Source: Laccaria trichodermophora (lineage: Eukaryota; Basidiomycota; Agaricomycetes; Agaricales; Hydnangiaceae). Taken from it: a stretch of 64,000 nt of DNA. Under the pieces are notes generated by a model. The model ran no database searches and was not told where the DNA came from. It was given only the letters and a program-made list of their open reading frames with translations. The stretch is from the NCBI GenBank assembly GCA_018417955.1, contig JACTVC010000006.1:1054001-1118000 (forward strand). Reading direction: 5' to 3'. Made by a program: the position numbers and the translations under genes. Shown piece after piece: positions 41,193 to 52,800 of this stretch (the stretch's first letter is position 1; each line of letters begins with the position of its first letter).

Positions 41193-42030
41193 ATGCGACA
41201 ATGACGCTTATGAACGTGTACACGAATGAAATTTCTCCCTTGCTTACTGTACTCTTATTGAAATAATTTGATTCCCACCTTATCTTAGAAGTCATGTTGT
41301 GGAAGACCGCCCAACCTGTCGGAATAAGAATCACTGATGTTAGACAGTTGAAAGCCACCGCGCTATTTAGACTTTGAGCAGCGTTCAACCGTCTATAACT
41401 CATACAGTCCACTCAGCCTCCACTCCAACTCCACTCAATCGTCACAAGTCGGCTTGTCATTCGGTATGACTGCTTTGAAATTCTCGGAAGGGGCTAAAAA
41501 TCTTTCTGGACGCAGCGGTTGATAAGGAAGATGGCCAGCGTACTTATGTTGCACAACATTGAACATGTCGAAGAGATAGCGTCCGCGGATGCTGATCATT
41601 GTTTGACTGATCAAGCTAGGGCAAACAATGTTTGTCGATGATCGTGATCGAGAATGTTATTAACCTCCCAAAACGCACTCACTCTCACGAGCAACATGCT
41701 TTCTCGCCCTTATTCCTGGAAGCATCGTCACTGACCAGGGAAAATCGCGAGTGAGTGATTCTTCTGTGATTGCAAAATAAGCTATCCAAATCGTTCTGAT
41801 CCGCCATCGCCAGCCATCCTCGCATTCTACGTCCTCCAAGAGCCGTTTCTGGCTTCACACTCGTCACCCAATCGATCAACTCGTCGATATACCATATGTA
41901 CTGAGAGTGTCAAGATTTATCGCGATAACGCGTCTCCTGACCTCGCAAGTTGTCACCACCCCCACATCATCCCCAGATTTGTCGTGGTCTTCCCTCCTGA
42001 TTATTTCCGACAAGTGATCTGCAAGCACCA
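41193..42030. other. Intergenic region with no recognised gene
   Basis: This 0.8-kb stretch upstream of the F-box gene shows only short frames on both strands. It should contain the 3' end of the small protein gene and the F-box gene promoter. Confidence 0.4.
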
Positions 42031-43461
42031 ATGATGTCGTTTGACGCATCGATTGACGTGGCCATTCCGTCCGGGCGCCTTCCAACCGAACTGCTTTCAG
42101 AGATCTTCCTCCACTGCGTTGATGGCGTTATAGACACCTGTAACACAATCACAATCCCTCTCCTTCTCTCGAAGATCTGCTCGAGGTGGCGAGATGCCGC
42201 TATATCGACGCCTCGTCTTTGGTCACGTCTCTTCCTCCAGCTCGCCACGCCAGCGGATTCCCAGGTCGAATTGGTCAAAACTTGGCTCACAAGATCGGGC
42301 GGATGCCCTCTCACGATTTATGTGTTCTGGGAGGAACCGCCCTTCCTTCCGAGCCATCCAGTTTTGAATGCATTGATGGAGCAATCAGTTCGTTGGCAGG
42401 TGGTCTTCTGCTATCTGCCCTCTGTGGCTTTCCCATCCCTATCGCGCGTTCGCAATAGGCTTCCTCTGTTGACCGAACTCAGTCTAGGGACTGATGACGA
42501 CTTGCCATTGACAGCCAATGGGATTTTGAATATGTTTGAGATAGCGCCCAGATTGACGCAGATTGAGTGCGTCAACTTCGCGCCGACCATTTTCAACTTT
42601 CCTTGGTCGCAGTTGTCCGTTATCCCAATTATGGCCGTCAGCATCGAGGATTCCGTAGATATCCTCCGCCAGGCGACGAATCTCGAACAAGGAGGGTTTA
42701 TTTTTGTGGGCGGCGGAAACCAAAGACACCCGGTCCGCAACTGGAAAGTCCAGCATAATCGTTTGCGTTATTTCACCATTATGACACCCCCATGGAACGA
42801 AACTATCGATCTTCGCCGTCTATTTTCCCAGCTTACCTTTCCTTTTCTCGAAAATCTCACCATATGCAACTTGAAATCTCCATTTTCCGCCGAGTTTGTT
42901 CAATTCCTTTCTAGACTAAAGTCGCTCCGCACTCTCCATCTGCGGAAAACCGCGCTAGTTGACTACCAGCTAGTCCAAGGACTCAAGCACCTTCCTTCGC
43001 TGACGAGCCTGATTGTGCACTCGTCACAGCAGGACGCGCCGACGGTGACTGGGATTCTGCTAGCCGCGTTGACCTGGAAGTTTTTCTCCGATGATTCGAA
43101 AGGGTTAATGCTGGTGCCAAAGTTGAAAAAATTGGAGCTCACCATAAACCGCAACGTTGCGCAGCAGTTCATCGACATGGTAGAGTCGAGAGTTATGGTG
43201 AATGATGAAATCGGTGGCAATCCGGCGCGTCTTGAGATGATCCGAGTCCGGCCCACTGAAGAGCTTGGAGAGGAAATTCTTTGTCAACTTGTTTTATTAA
43301 GGGAGTGGGGGACGTCCATCGCCATAGAGGATCTGGAGAAAGGAATCACAACTGTGAGTTCTATTGCTTCTTTTTTTGCAAATTTTTTTATTGATACGGA
43401 GTATGTCCACTCTAGATTTGAGAACAAGACCCGGCCGTATCCACAACAGAATGGTCAATAG
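42031..43461 (+). CDS. F-box protein (476 aa), copy 1 of a nearby pair
   Basis: F-box proteins bring substrates to SCF ubiquitin ligases. The motif is at residues about 15-60: GRLPTELLSEIFLHCVDG, then LLLSKICSRWRDAAISTPRL and WSRLFLQL, the typical Agaricomycete arrangement. After it comes VELVKTWLTRSGGCPLTI, shared with the F-box gene at 46215-48038. The rest has degenerate Leu-rich repeats (LTELSLGTDDDLPL, LENLTICNLKSPF, LRTLHLRKTALV, LKKLELTI). A possible intron near the end (GTGAGT at about 43352 to CTCTAG at 43416) would shorten the C-terminus to KGITTI. Substrate is unknown. Confidence 0.82.
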   Translation: MMSFDASIDVAIPSGRLPTELLSEIFLHCVDGVIDTCNTITIPLLLSKICSRWRDAAISTPRLWSRLFLQLATPADSQVELVKTWLTRSGGCPLTIYVFWEEPPFLPSHPVLNALMEQSVRWQVVFCYLPSVAFPSLSRVRNRLPLLTELSLGTDDDLPLTANGILNMFEIAPRLTQIECVNFAPTIFNFPWSQLSVIPIMAVSIEDSVDILRQATNLEQGGFIFVGGGNQRHPVRNWKVQHNRLRYFTIMTPPWNETIDLRRLFSQLTFPFLENLTICNLKSPFSAEFVQFLSRLKSLRTLHLRKTALVDYQLVQGLKHLPSLTSLIVHSSQQDAPTVTGILLAALTWKFFSDDSKGLMLVPKLKKLELTINRNVAQQFIDMVESRVMVNDEIGGNPARLEMIRVRPTEELGEEILCQLVLLREWGTSIAIEDLEKGITTVSSIASFFANFFIDTEYVHSRFENKTRPYPQQNGQ

Positions 43462-43564
43462 AGCATAGTCATGGTATCAGTATCTAATCTACTTCGTTTT
43501 CTCGTTCCACCTGTATATGTATTTTGTGTGAGACGTGTATAATTTCAATCAGATACCCCACCAC

Positions 43565-44925
43565 TTACAAATCGAGGAAAAATCGCCAGAGGACGGAAAA
43601 CATCAACCCTTGCAAACCGTTGGCTAAAATACGGGTCTTCAAGCCGCGCCCGAATAACCCATTCAAGCCGTCGACCGCGATGACCTCGCGCGCAGCTGCC
43701 ACATACCCAATGCGCGTTTCATTGACTTGTCGATAGGTTTTTAGAACGCGGAGGGAGTTGGAGATGCTGTCGGACACAACTGAAGCGACGAACCCGATGA
43801 AGGCGCGTCGAGCCAGTTTTTGGAATACGGTGTGGGGTAAAGGAAGGGTATCTTCTAGGTAGTTATAAGTCCCGAACCACTAGACGGAATATTTTATTTG
43901 CATGTAAATGAGAAGGGAAGATACATTGACACGTACGGGGTAGTGACCGACAAAGGTGGCTGCTGCGGTAGCCAGTGCACCGTACCATAATGTACCGACC
44001 CCGTACATCTTGATCTATAGAAAAATATCAGGACAAAAAAAAATTAAGAGATGTAAAAAAAAGACATGAAACGTACGCGTGCTCTCAAAATCTGCATACC
44101 AGGTTTGCCCTGGGTTTGCAGAGTTGTCTTTACGGTATCGATAGGCGTCAATATCATCCTGAACGCAGCGGCGACGAGGGACGCAAAGATAGTCTTGACG
44201 AGCGTAGGAAGTTCCCTCATGTACGGGTTGGATTGCAGTAACGCTAAGATACCAGCGTTTGCTGCGGTATCTCCGAAGCGGGAGACCGGACCCTGGACGA
44301 GTGCGGCAGTTAAGCCTTGGTAATATCGCGTCCAGCCGCCGTCGTTGTATAAGGTCTTGATGGCTTCTGTTGTAGTGGTGCCGTAGCGGTATTGGTAGTT
44401 CATGACTGTTCTCAACGGCTTGCATATGAAGAACGTAATAAGCCTTCGTAGTGTCAGAAATACGAGGTGGTTCTCACCATGAGCGTCAAAACCTGAAGCA
44501 CCATAGCTTTGGAAGGAGTTGAGTGGCGCCTGCGATGATCTCACATTGTTTACGCACCTGCAGCGCCACTAAGCCCTCCCCCGAGAGCGCTGAATAACGC
44601 TCCTCTCAAGTCGAACTAGATACAAAAAACGTGTTGAACATGGTGTTTTGGAATGATAGCAATAAGCAGAGCTTACATCGACATCCCCAGCGTCAATGAG
44701 GCCCTTGATGAGCAGAGTCAAGAGAACAATTCCCACTGCGGTAAGTACCCCATAGGATGTCCAAGTCTTCCACCCAATTTTGTGGGGAGGGACCTCAACA
44801 ATGCCGTTTTCGAGCTCGTCACCGTCTACAGGCCCTGGTTGGGTGCCACCACCAAGCAAAGGCTGAGTTTCGCCGAAAGGGTCGCTTTCTAGTGGGACTT
44901 TGGATGCTGGAGGCCCTGTGTTCAT
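43565..44925 (-). CDS. Mitochondrial carrier family (SLC25) protein
   Basis: Carriers of this family move metabolites across the inner mitochondrial membrane. The start is best placed at ATG 44925 (MNTGPPASKVPLESDPFG, QPLLGGG) rather than a GTG further upstream. Exon 1 ends with a hydrophobic segment, TSYGVLTAVGIVLLTLLIKG. Later exons contain LYNDGGWTRYYQGLTAALVQ, the carrier signature FRMILTPIDTVKTTLQTQGK and GTLWYGALATAAATFVGHYP. The last exon reads SISNSLRVLKTYRQVNETRI, VAAAREVIAVDGLNGLFGRG and WRFFLDL to stop 43565. At least six exons with short introns are needed. The N-terminal membrane segment before the first repeat makes it an atypical carrier; the substrate is not readable. Confidence 0.8.
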
Positions 44926-45226
44926 CGCGATTAGGTCTGACTGAAGCGAGAAGGCATCCACAGGCGAGGTGCTGGGATTTCGGAACGATAGAAGCGAGTG
45001 TCATTACCAATCGGCATCACACAGTAATATAGGTCAGCAATCTGATAAGATCTCCTTTTACTACGTGGTGCCCTCCTTCATTATCTCCTTCCTTTCGCCC
45101 AGGACTGATTATCATAATCCCCCATTAGATAGATACTGATACAACTGTCACAAGTCAGCAATGCTCGGGAGAGATAGGTTTAAAATCTCACCATAAGATA
45201 CCAAAAAAGCCTAATGAGAAATGTCA

Positions 45227-45597
45227 TCATGGGGAGACATCTACGATCGTTAGCTTCTCCAAAGCATCCTCGAAGTGATCGTCGTCGCTTTCCTCCTCCT
45301 CCTCCTCCTCCTCCTCCTCTTCCGTCGAGTCCTCGTCTGGAGGCTCATCCTCAAAGTCCAGCTACGAACAACCATTAGCTCAAGGGTAAAATAGAGCACA
45401 TACCGAACACGCACAGAATCAAATATCACTCGTATTATCAGACTACAGCTGGGACATGTGGCGATATCCTCACAATCTGCGAGCTGCCGTCGTGATATTT
45501 CAAAGCGATCGCCACAAGGACATGGGTAGTGGTAAACGCGTTTTTCTTCGTCCCAGGCCATGTCTTCTATTTCTATTTCGTCGTAGTATGCGCCCAT
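45227..45597 (-). CDS. DPH3: Diphthamide biosynthesis protein 3 (Dph3/Kti11), 105 aa
   Basis: Dph3 is a small CSL-type zinc/iron protein that donates electrons to the Dph1-Dph2 enzyme and also works with Elongator in tRNA wobble modification. Exon 1 (45597-45415) encodes [30 protein letters not shown] and [14 protein letters not shown], with the four cysteines CPC and CPSC. The 53-nt intron (45414-45362, GTGCGT to TAG) is followed by exon 2 (45361-45227): [17 protein letters not shown] and an acidic tail ending [13 protein letters not shown]. The joined length is divisible by three. The Arg-rich frame over exon 2 is the wrong phase. Confidence 0.93.
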
Positions 45598-46214
45598 GAT
45601 GTGAAATTATATGTGAGATTGCCTGATGGCGGGGTAGGTCAAGGAGTCATTGACCCAAAATTTGACGATGGGTGTGATCAAGTCACAATGGCATCCAAAC
45701 AAACAGCACTGCTTTCGGCTGTTCGATCACAACAGCTTGATCGCAAACTTCCAGCTTAATCTTAACCCCTCAATTTTGCAAAGTCAAGCCCCTGCAACTC
45801 CTCTAGTTCTGGAGGCAATTCTCTCTATGTACGTATGGCGGACTTGCCAAAGCCTTTCTTGATCTTGGGTTTTCGTCCTGACTATGGAGTTTTAGAGATT
45901 AAGTTCAGGTAACACTTTGAACTTGACGTGTGTCGATTCGCCACAAATAGCCTTGATTAAGGTGTTGGAAAACGTCCGAAAGACCTGCAAGAACGAGTTT
46001 TTGGAAAGCTGAACCCTGTGTGGAAACTCGATATCCTGCCCTGCGTAGCCACTCACGTCAGAGAAAACTCAGTTATAGGGTCTGTAGGAAAGCTGGAAGG
46101 TTGGAAACTTGTCAGGGTTTAAAAGTGCGTTGATTTATGGTTTTTCTTTTGACATTGCGCTCATTGGGGTACTCAGGGTCTGTAGATTGACACCAGACGC
46201 CACAGTGAAGCAAA
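45598..46214. other. Divergent promoter region between DPH3 and the second F-box gene
   Basis: No gene is supported in these 0.6 kb. Both genes transcribe away from it. Confidence 0.4.
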
Positions 46215-48038
46215 ATGGAAGAGATATTGAAAGAGATTCCCAACTTGTAAGTGATACTCTTTTGCAAAAACCGTGAGCTTAACAACAATCCCAGAGACAC
46301 GTCTATACCCCTTAAATATGCCGATAAGCTCAATACGAATTATCTACCCAACTCAGATGAAGCTATGGAGCTCAAGGGTTTCGTGTCAGGCATAAACAAC
46401 GAGGTCGACAAACTTACCGAGGAAATCAAGACACTCGAATTATCCTTGCGGATCCTCCAGGTCAAACGAATAAGATACAGAGAAGCCGCAGCCCCCTACC
46501 AAGCCCTATCGTCCCCACTGCGCACCTTTCCCCCCGAACTCCTTCAATGCATATTTGCGTGGTGTCTCCCTCAGAACCGCAACGCAGTTATGCACTCAGC
46601 TGAGGCACCAGTACTCCTCGGCCGCGTCTGCAGTACGTGGCGCCGTATCTCCCTCGCCACGCCGGAGATATGGTCCCGAGTCCACATCGTTCCACCCAAC
46701 GTGAATTTGATGAACTTAGCTTCATCCATGGAGCGGTTTCGGCGGAAGCGCGAGTTGGTGGAGACGTGGCTTAGTAGATCAGGCGTCTGTCCTTTGGACG
46801 TGTCGTTTGTTTGGTTTGGGGGTGATTCGGACGACGAGATAGGGTTATGCGGGACGTTGCTTGAGGCGCTAGTCCCGGTCTCTAAGCAGTGGAGGCAGTT
46901 GGATTTCCAGGTTCCGCTCAAGATGTTCAAGCCGTTCGAAAAGCTCGGGGTGGGCGACGTACCGCTACTAGAAGGGATGAGTCTGTTGGATAACAGGTCG
47001 ACGTTTGAAACGGAGGTTGTAGAGGATTGGCCCGAGAGCCTGATATTTGCTGGGTCCGCCATGCGGTTGCAGAAGTTCACCCTCACATTCTTTTCAGGGG
47101 GCATGCGCCTCCCCTCGATACCTTGGTCGCAACTGACGGTGCTATATCTCGAATCCAATATCGCATTTTTCTTTACAGATTCCTATCATATGCTCTCTAC
47201 CCTCCAACTGTGCACCTCCCTAGAAAGCTGTACCCTCAAGTTCCCCTTATCGCATACAGCTTCACTGCCCCGCTACAGAAAGGTCGACATCGCGGTCAAC
47301 CTCCCACGTCTGAATATGCTCTGCCTGGATGGGGACCAGAACCTTCCAAATACATTTCACATGTCGAACACTCTTGATAACCTCTGCCTCCCAAAACTTC
47401 AGCATCTAGAGATTCAAGGCCGATCAGGTAGCCCAGAGGACTCCACTGTCCCAGAGCCCCTAACATCCATTAGGAAACTCTTGGAGCGCTCAAAGTGCTC
47501 TTTGGACAAGATAAAGTTGGAATCTCTCGATTTGGCGGAGTCCGAGTTCATGGCGTGTTTGAGACTGGCGCCTGAACTGACGGAGCTGGCGGTGCATAAC
47601 TGGGGATTGAGGTTGGGTCCTGTGCCTATGGAGGAGTCGTCCCCTGCAGTAGTCGAGAATCAGATCTTGAGAGCGTTGACGGTAAACGCCGCAAGTGACG
47701 TCCATCAGAACATGGACGTGGAGGACGAAGATAGGAAAGAACAACCTATGCAAATCCCACACGAAGTTCTGTGTCCCAACTTGTCGACCTTTGACTTTAC
47801 CTTGTGCGGCGCTTCGCAGGAACTGCTATGTCAATTCATCGAGTCGAGGTGGAATTTGGGCGCACCGGTGCGACAGTTGAAGTCGGTTAAAGCCAATTTC
47901 ACGGCACGCGAGGACCTTGATGTTGGGGCGCGGTTGAAGGCTATGAGGGACAGGGGGTTGGAGCTTGTTGTGGCCTTCCATAACCCTTTGACGGATGAGC
48001 CGAACCCGTCACCTTGGACGGGGGTTGAGGGGATGTAA
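46215..48038 (+). CDS. F-box protein, copy 2 of the pair
   Basis: I choose a start upstream of the long ORF: exon 1 (46215-46246) encodes MEEILKEIPNL, and a 48-nt intron (GTAAGT to CCAG, 46247-46294) joins it in frame to DTSIPLKYADKLNTNYLPNS. A coiled-coil-like segment (NNEVDKLTEEIKTLELSLRI) precedes the F-box: LRTFPPELLQCIFAWCLPQN and LLGRVCSTWRRISLATPEIW. The phrase RELVETWLSRSGVCPLDV matches the F-box gene at 42031-43461. The remainder carries degenerate Leu-rich repeats and ends LVVAFHNPLTDEPNPSPWTG. Product about 591 aa. Substrate unknown. Confidence 0.85.
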
Positions 48039-48553
48039 AGTGAGAGTAACATCCCTATTGCATGGATTTTGCGTTTTCTCTTCGGGAAATGGTGCGTAAA
48101 TTTCTTTCAGCAACCTCTATTTTGACTAAGTTATTATTGGATCTACATAGTTGAGATTCATGCTTCGTGGTGGGTTGCCCCTTATCACGGTATCCGTACG
48201 GGACGGACACCTTCAGTCTGGCCTCAACAACGTCACCCGAACGCTTTTGGGTTTCTTTGCCCGCGGCAACAGAGAAATAGCAGCATGGCGATGCGCCCCG
48301 CTTCCACTGAACGTCTATCGAGGGTCCATAGAGAAGGGGAGTTGCGAGAATGGCGTACCATACTATCGCTGGTGCACATTGCAGAGGGCTGCTGACCTCT
48401 TGCACGCCATGTGGAATACACGATATTTCGTTTTGGGAATGGAAGTTTATGATATTTCAATGTTTTATCACAGCTCACTCCCCTCTACTGTGCTTATGTA
48501 ATGTCCAACGTCTAAGTACGACCACTACATCCGAATTTCCCTCTCTAAGCAGA
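48039..48553. other. Intergenic region upstream of the cyclophilin gene
   Basis: Open frames here on both strands match nothing. It holds the 3' end of the F-box gene and the cyclophilin promoter. Confidence 0.4.
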
Positions 48554-49564
48554 ATGTCGTCCACAAACCGCCCAATAGTCTTCATGGACATCAATATTGG
48601 TGAAACCCCAGCTGGTCGTCTGAAGATGGAGCTTTTCAGTGATATCGTCCCAAAGTGAGACTCAAAGGACGTGCCACCTTCGTTTGCAACCATCTAACCT
48701 CTGAAATAGAACCGCAGAGAACTTCAGGCAGCTGTGCACTGGGGAATACAGGTCCGTATCTGTTTGCTTTGCTGCAACGGCGAAGGGACTCAAAGGGGGA
48801 ATCCAGAGTGAATTCGCGTCCACAAGGGTATAAAAATGCAACGTTTCATAGGTTTGTCTGTTCTATGAGGTTTCTTGGATACCCTTGCTTGCTGACGCCG
48901 ATATTTTAGAGTGTAGGCCCGCTTGTATTCCTCAGCTTCGGCGTCGACTCATCCGCACTCTCTCAGTGTTACAAATTTCATGTGTCAAGGCAATGCTGTT
49001 TCCGCAATTGCGCGGCTGCCTACTTATATTGAAGGTTTCAGGTGGTGACTTCTTGAAGGGAGATGGGACAGGTTCATTTTCAATATATGGCGATAAATTT
49101 CCGGTATGTTGCGTCGTTGCTTGAGAAAGTCGTTCACCGCTGACCTTCTAGATTCATTGAAGGACGAGAACTTTCAGGAAAAGCATACAGGCCCAGGTCT
49201 TTTGTCGATGGTATGGTTGGCTTACCCGCATCTCGCTACGGTTGTTTTATCACCCGTTGTAGGCCAATTCCGGACCCAATACCAATGGATGCCAAGTAAT
49301 TCACCAAACCCTTCGTAATGCGAATCTCTCTGACGAAATTTTGACAGTTCTTCATTACGACCGCCAAGTGTGATTTCCTTGACGGAAAACATGTGGTCTT
49401 TGGTAAAGTCATTGATGGAATGCTCACATTAAGAAAGATCGAAAATGTAGCTACGGGTCCAAACAACCGACCGAAGTTGGTTGTCAAAATTACCGGTCAG
49501 TGGCCCTCACTCATTCTAGAAGGAGGTCTACTGAAGGGATCTGGCAGAATGTGGTGAAATGTAA
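48554..49564 (+). CDS. Cyclophilin, PPIH (CypH / U4/U6-associated) type
   Basis: Cyclophilins isomerise prolyl bonds; the PPIH type binds the spliceosomal U4/U6-60K protein. Exons read [62 protein letters not shown], then [72 protein letters not shown] and KLVVKITECGEM, with stop TAA at 49562-49564. About nine exons, with introns as short as 50 nt. The final intron must use the acceptor GGCAG at about 49546 to give the canonical CGEM end. In my splice model the catalytic arginine after FH becomes serine. One intron starts with GC. Confidence 0.85.
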
Positions 49565-49838
49565 CATTGTCTACCATACATGACAGATATCGTGGGTTTG
49601 AGCTAGGCATAGCATTCAAACGACCTCGAAGCATCGCATCAGTAGCTACCCAGCGTTTGCGCGTACTCGTAGAATATAAATACGGTTTTGTGGAAATCTG
49701 TTTCTGGGCATCTCGGCCTCCGGCTTCCTTTATCAGTGGCGATTGGCATTGGTGCCGTTGGCGTGTTGCTACACCACACGAGTCGTTTATGACGCTTGCA
49801 TGGTCCTTTGAGTTGCATGTACTCAAGAATCCCACAAA

Positions 49839-52800
49839 ATGAATCCTCCTTCCTCAGGCGCCGTCATGGCCAGTGCCAGTAAACCTTTACCAGCAATTCC
49901 GACGCATGGTATAGGTACCACAACCCTTTCGGTTGGCGCACGCGCTCACCGGTCGCGACTGATAAGACATATCTTGTCACAAACCCAGGAGCCAGGCGTC
50001 GAAAGCAGGCGAGATGGATGGGCATATGTGTTGGAAGAGGTTTTGGACGACTTGGGTGACGCTGTAGCTCGGGGAGAATGGTTTAGTGGCGTCAAGCAAC
50101 GCAGAGCGCTGAAGCGAGCGTGTCTAGAGAAACAGGCGCAGGCGGAAACGAAAGATGATGAGTCGAAGAGAAAGACAACAGCCGAGAAGTCGAAGGACAA
50201 GAAAGAGGGCTCAGCGACGTCCACTGTTATTGAGGCAGCTGAGGTTGTCAAATCCGCTACAGCAACTCAATCTCCCGTTGATATTCTCAAGGATATACGA
50301 TCCCTGGCTTCAAATCGCGTGCTGTCCGAGTCAACTGGTTCTCCCCCCAGCTATCTTGTGCTTTGCGTCGCGCCTCATGGGAGCCGAACACCTTTGCCAG
50401 CCGAAGACAGTGGGTTCGACGTCGTACCTGCAAACATTGGTTGTTCCTTTTCTACTGAAACGTATTCGCTGCATGTCACCGACTCGGACGAGCTTACTAC
50501 CACCGTTCTCTATGGGCTGCGTGAATGGGAAGGTAAGCAGCAGTCCAGTCCTGTGACTCTCCCTGCTAATGGTACTTTACCCCCGCAGCCGCGACCATAG
50601 ACTTGAAAACTACGAGACTTGTTGGAGGAACATTTGTGTTCAAGGGAGTCAATTCTCCTTTGCAGCACCAAGCTCTCTGCAAGGCACTCCGACTTTGCAT
50701 CTACGTCCAACTTTCTATGGTATTGGAGCAGCACTTCCTCGCAGATTCACACGTCCAGCTCAAATTTCCTCGTCCCAAACTCAATCCCCCATCCCCGTCT
50801 ACTCCGAACAGACATGCCGACATTATGCCTCCCCACTCCGCCCCCAACGCGCGTGATGGTGACGAAACGAAAGCTCGACCGCGTCATACTCTCCTTCCCT
50901 CCAGCATCTTCAGCTTTTTCTCGCGGAAAAGCCATGTTCCTCGATCCAAAACAATTAATCCTGTCGTGGGACGCAGTGGCTCATTGGACCTCACGGCTCT
51001 TCCCTCCCCAAAGGAGCGATCGCCTCGCTCGTCATTCGACGGTGGCTTGCGCCTACGGAGGTTCTCCTTAATTGGGGACAAACACCCAACTCGCAAGAAC
51101 AGCCGCACGAAAAGGGAACCAGACACCCCGTTTGCCAATGCTGTGAAGCGCCTTGAAGAAAGCAAAGGTTGCCTATCGACCTCCCCTGGGGTCTCGTTTG
51201 CGCCTCCAAAGCTGCTTCTCGATCTCGCGCAGAAGGAAGGTGTGAAACCTACCCGTCGATTAAAAGGTGACGAGAGGGCGAGTCTTTCTACTATCCTTGG
51301 CTGGGACGGTAAAGCTGCTCAAGGAAAGGGAATGTCGGGTATCCATGGATTTGTGCGTCAACAAGAAATCTCGGTCCTTTTCGGCCAGCACGTTCCTCCT
51401 GCCACTCCACCAACTCCATCGCTTGAAACAGAGGGATCGTCAGCATTCACTGCTTTGTCCACCTCATCAAATCTCCCTACACCTGGCTTCGGCTCCTGTG
51501 GAAAACCACACTGGGTAACTTATAGATATTATTCTCATAATACCGACGAAGATCAAGTGCTTGGCGAAGCTATCATGGACTTGACATCAAAGTCCCAACT
51601 TCCATGTTCTCGCCAGCGTTGTCCATATAAACGTGGACAACATGAACTGCGCCTAATACATGGTGGCATTCGCATTATCGTTCGCGTTGACAATGAGGTT
51701 ACAAGCCCTGAAATAGAGGATACCTCCATAAGAATATGGGAAACCTGCGCCGTCTGTTCTGCTGCATCGGAAAAGACCACGATGACCGACGCTACATTGT
51801 ATGTCTTCCTAGCTGATACATATTTTTTACTGACTTAATAACAATAAATACAGCTTACTCTCTTTTGCGAAGTTCCTCGAACTGCTTTTATACTCTCCCA
51901 TGATATGTACTCTGACTCCAGCCCTCTGTGAGCATACCACACCCCCTCCTGGTTCATGGTCAGACCTACCACAGTCTCGTTTCAACATCATGCGGCATTT
52001 CTCAGCTGCTTTCGGGACCGTCTCATTTTCTCTTTCGGCCATTGACGATATTTTTGAATTCCGCGTCCCCCGCTTGCAGTTTACTCGTGACAAGTCCCCT
52101 CCAAGTACATCCATCTCTGAGCACCCTCCAGAAGACCATGATAAGAAAACTCTTAGGCGAGAAATAAGGCGTTGGTGGGAAGGTGTTGCAGATCATATCG
52201 ACAAGCTCGTGAGTCATGAATGAAGGCGTTTTTAGACAATTGGCTTATGGTCTCGTAGGATCAACTTCTGGTTGGTGACGATCTCAACGCTTTCCAAAAG
52301 GCCTTGCCTCGTCTCCCATCCTCGGATGATGCATACGAAAGTTTTGAGCCAATGCTGGCACCTTTACCCCCAACCACCCCGGACTCTCCATCTCACGGCG
52401 GTAAACTCGAAATGCCTCTATCGAATCTAGCAGCACCCTCTCTCAACATTGAATCATCCCAGTCCACGCCGAAGCGGCCTGTACTCCCGGAAGTTCCATC
52501 AATATCCTCCCTTACTCTCGGCTCTGAAACATCCCAATCCACGCCAAAGCAGCCTGTAGTTCAGCTATCATCTTCCCTTGCTATCGACTCTGGATCGTCC
52601 CAGTCCACACCAAAGCAGTCTGCCGTTCCCGTAGTTCCGCCAAAGAACGACCCATCGCTCCTCCTCGCCAGCCTTCGTCACAATTTACACCGTAGCGAAC
52701 AGGAACTCTACGTTCAACTATCTCAAACCCCAACTTCTTCACTCAACGATGTCCGCAGAGCGTTCCTTGCCGCGGCAAAGGGTACTCAAAAGCGTATCCT

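Noticed and set aside
45250..45362. Arg-rich C-terminus for DPH3
   Set aside because: It results from reading through the intron; the phase-0 splice gives the acidic tail expected after VIFDS.
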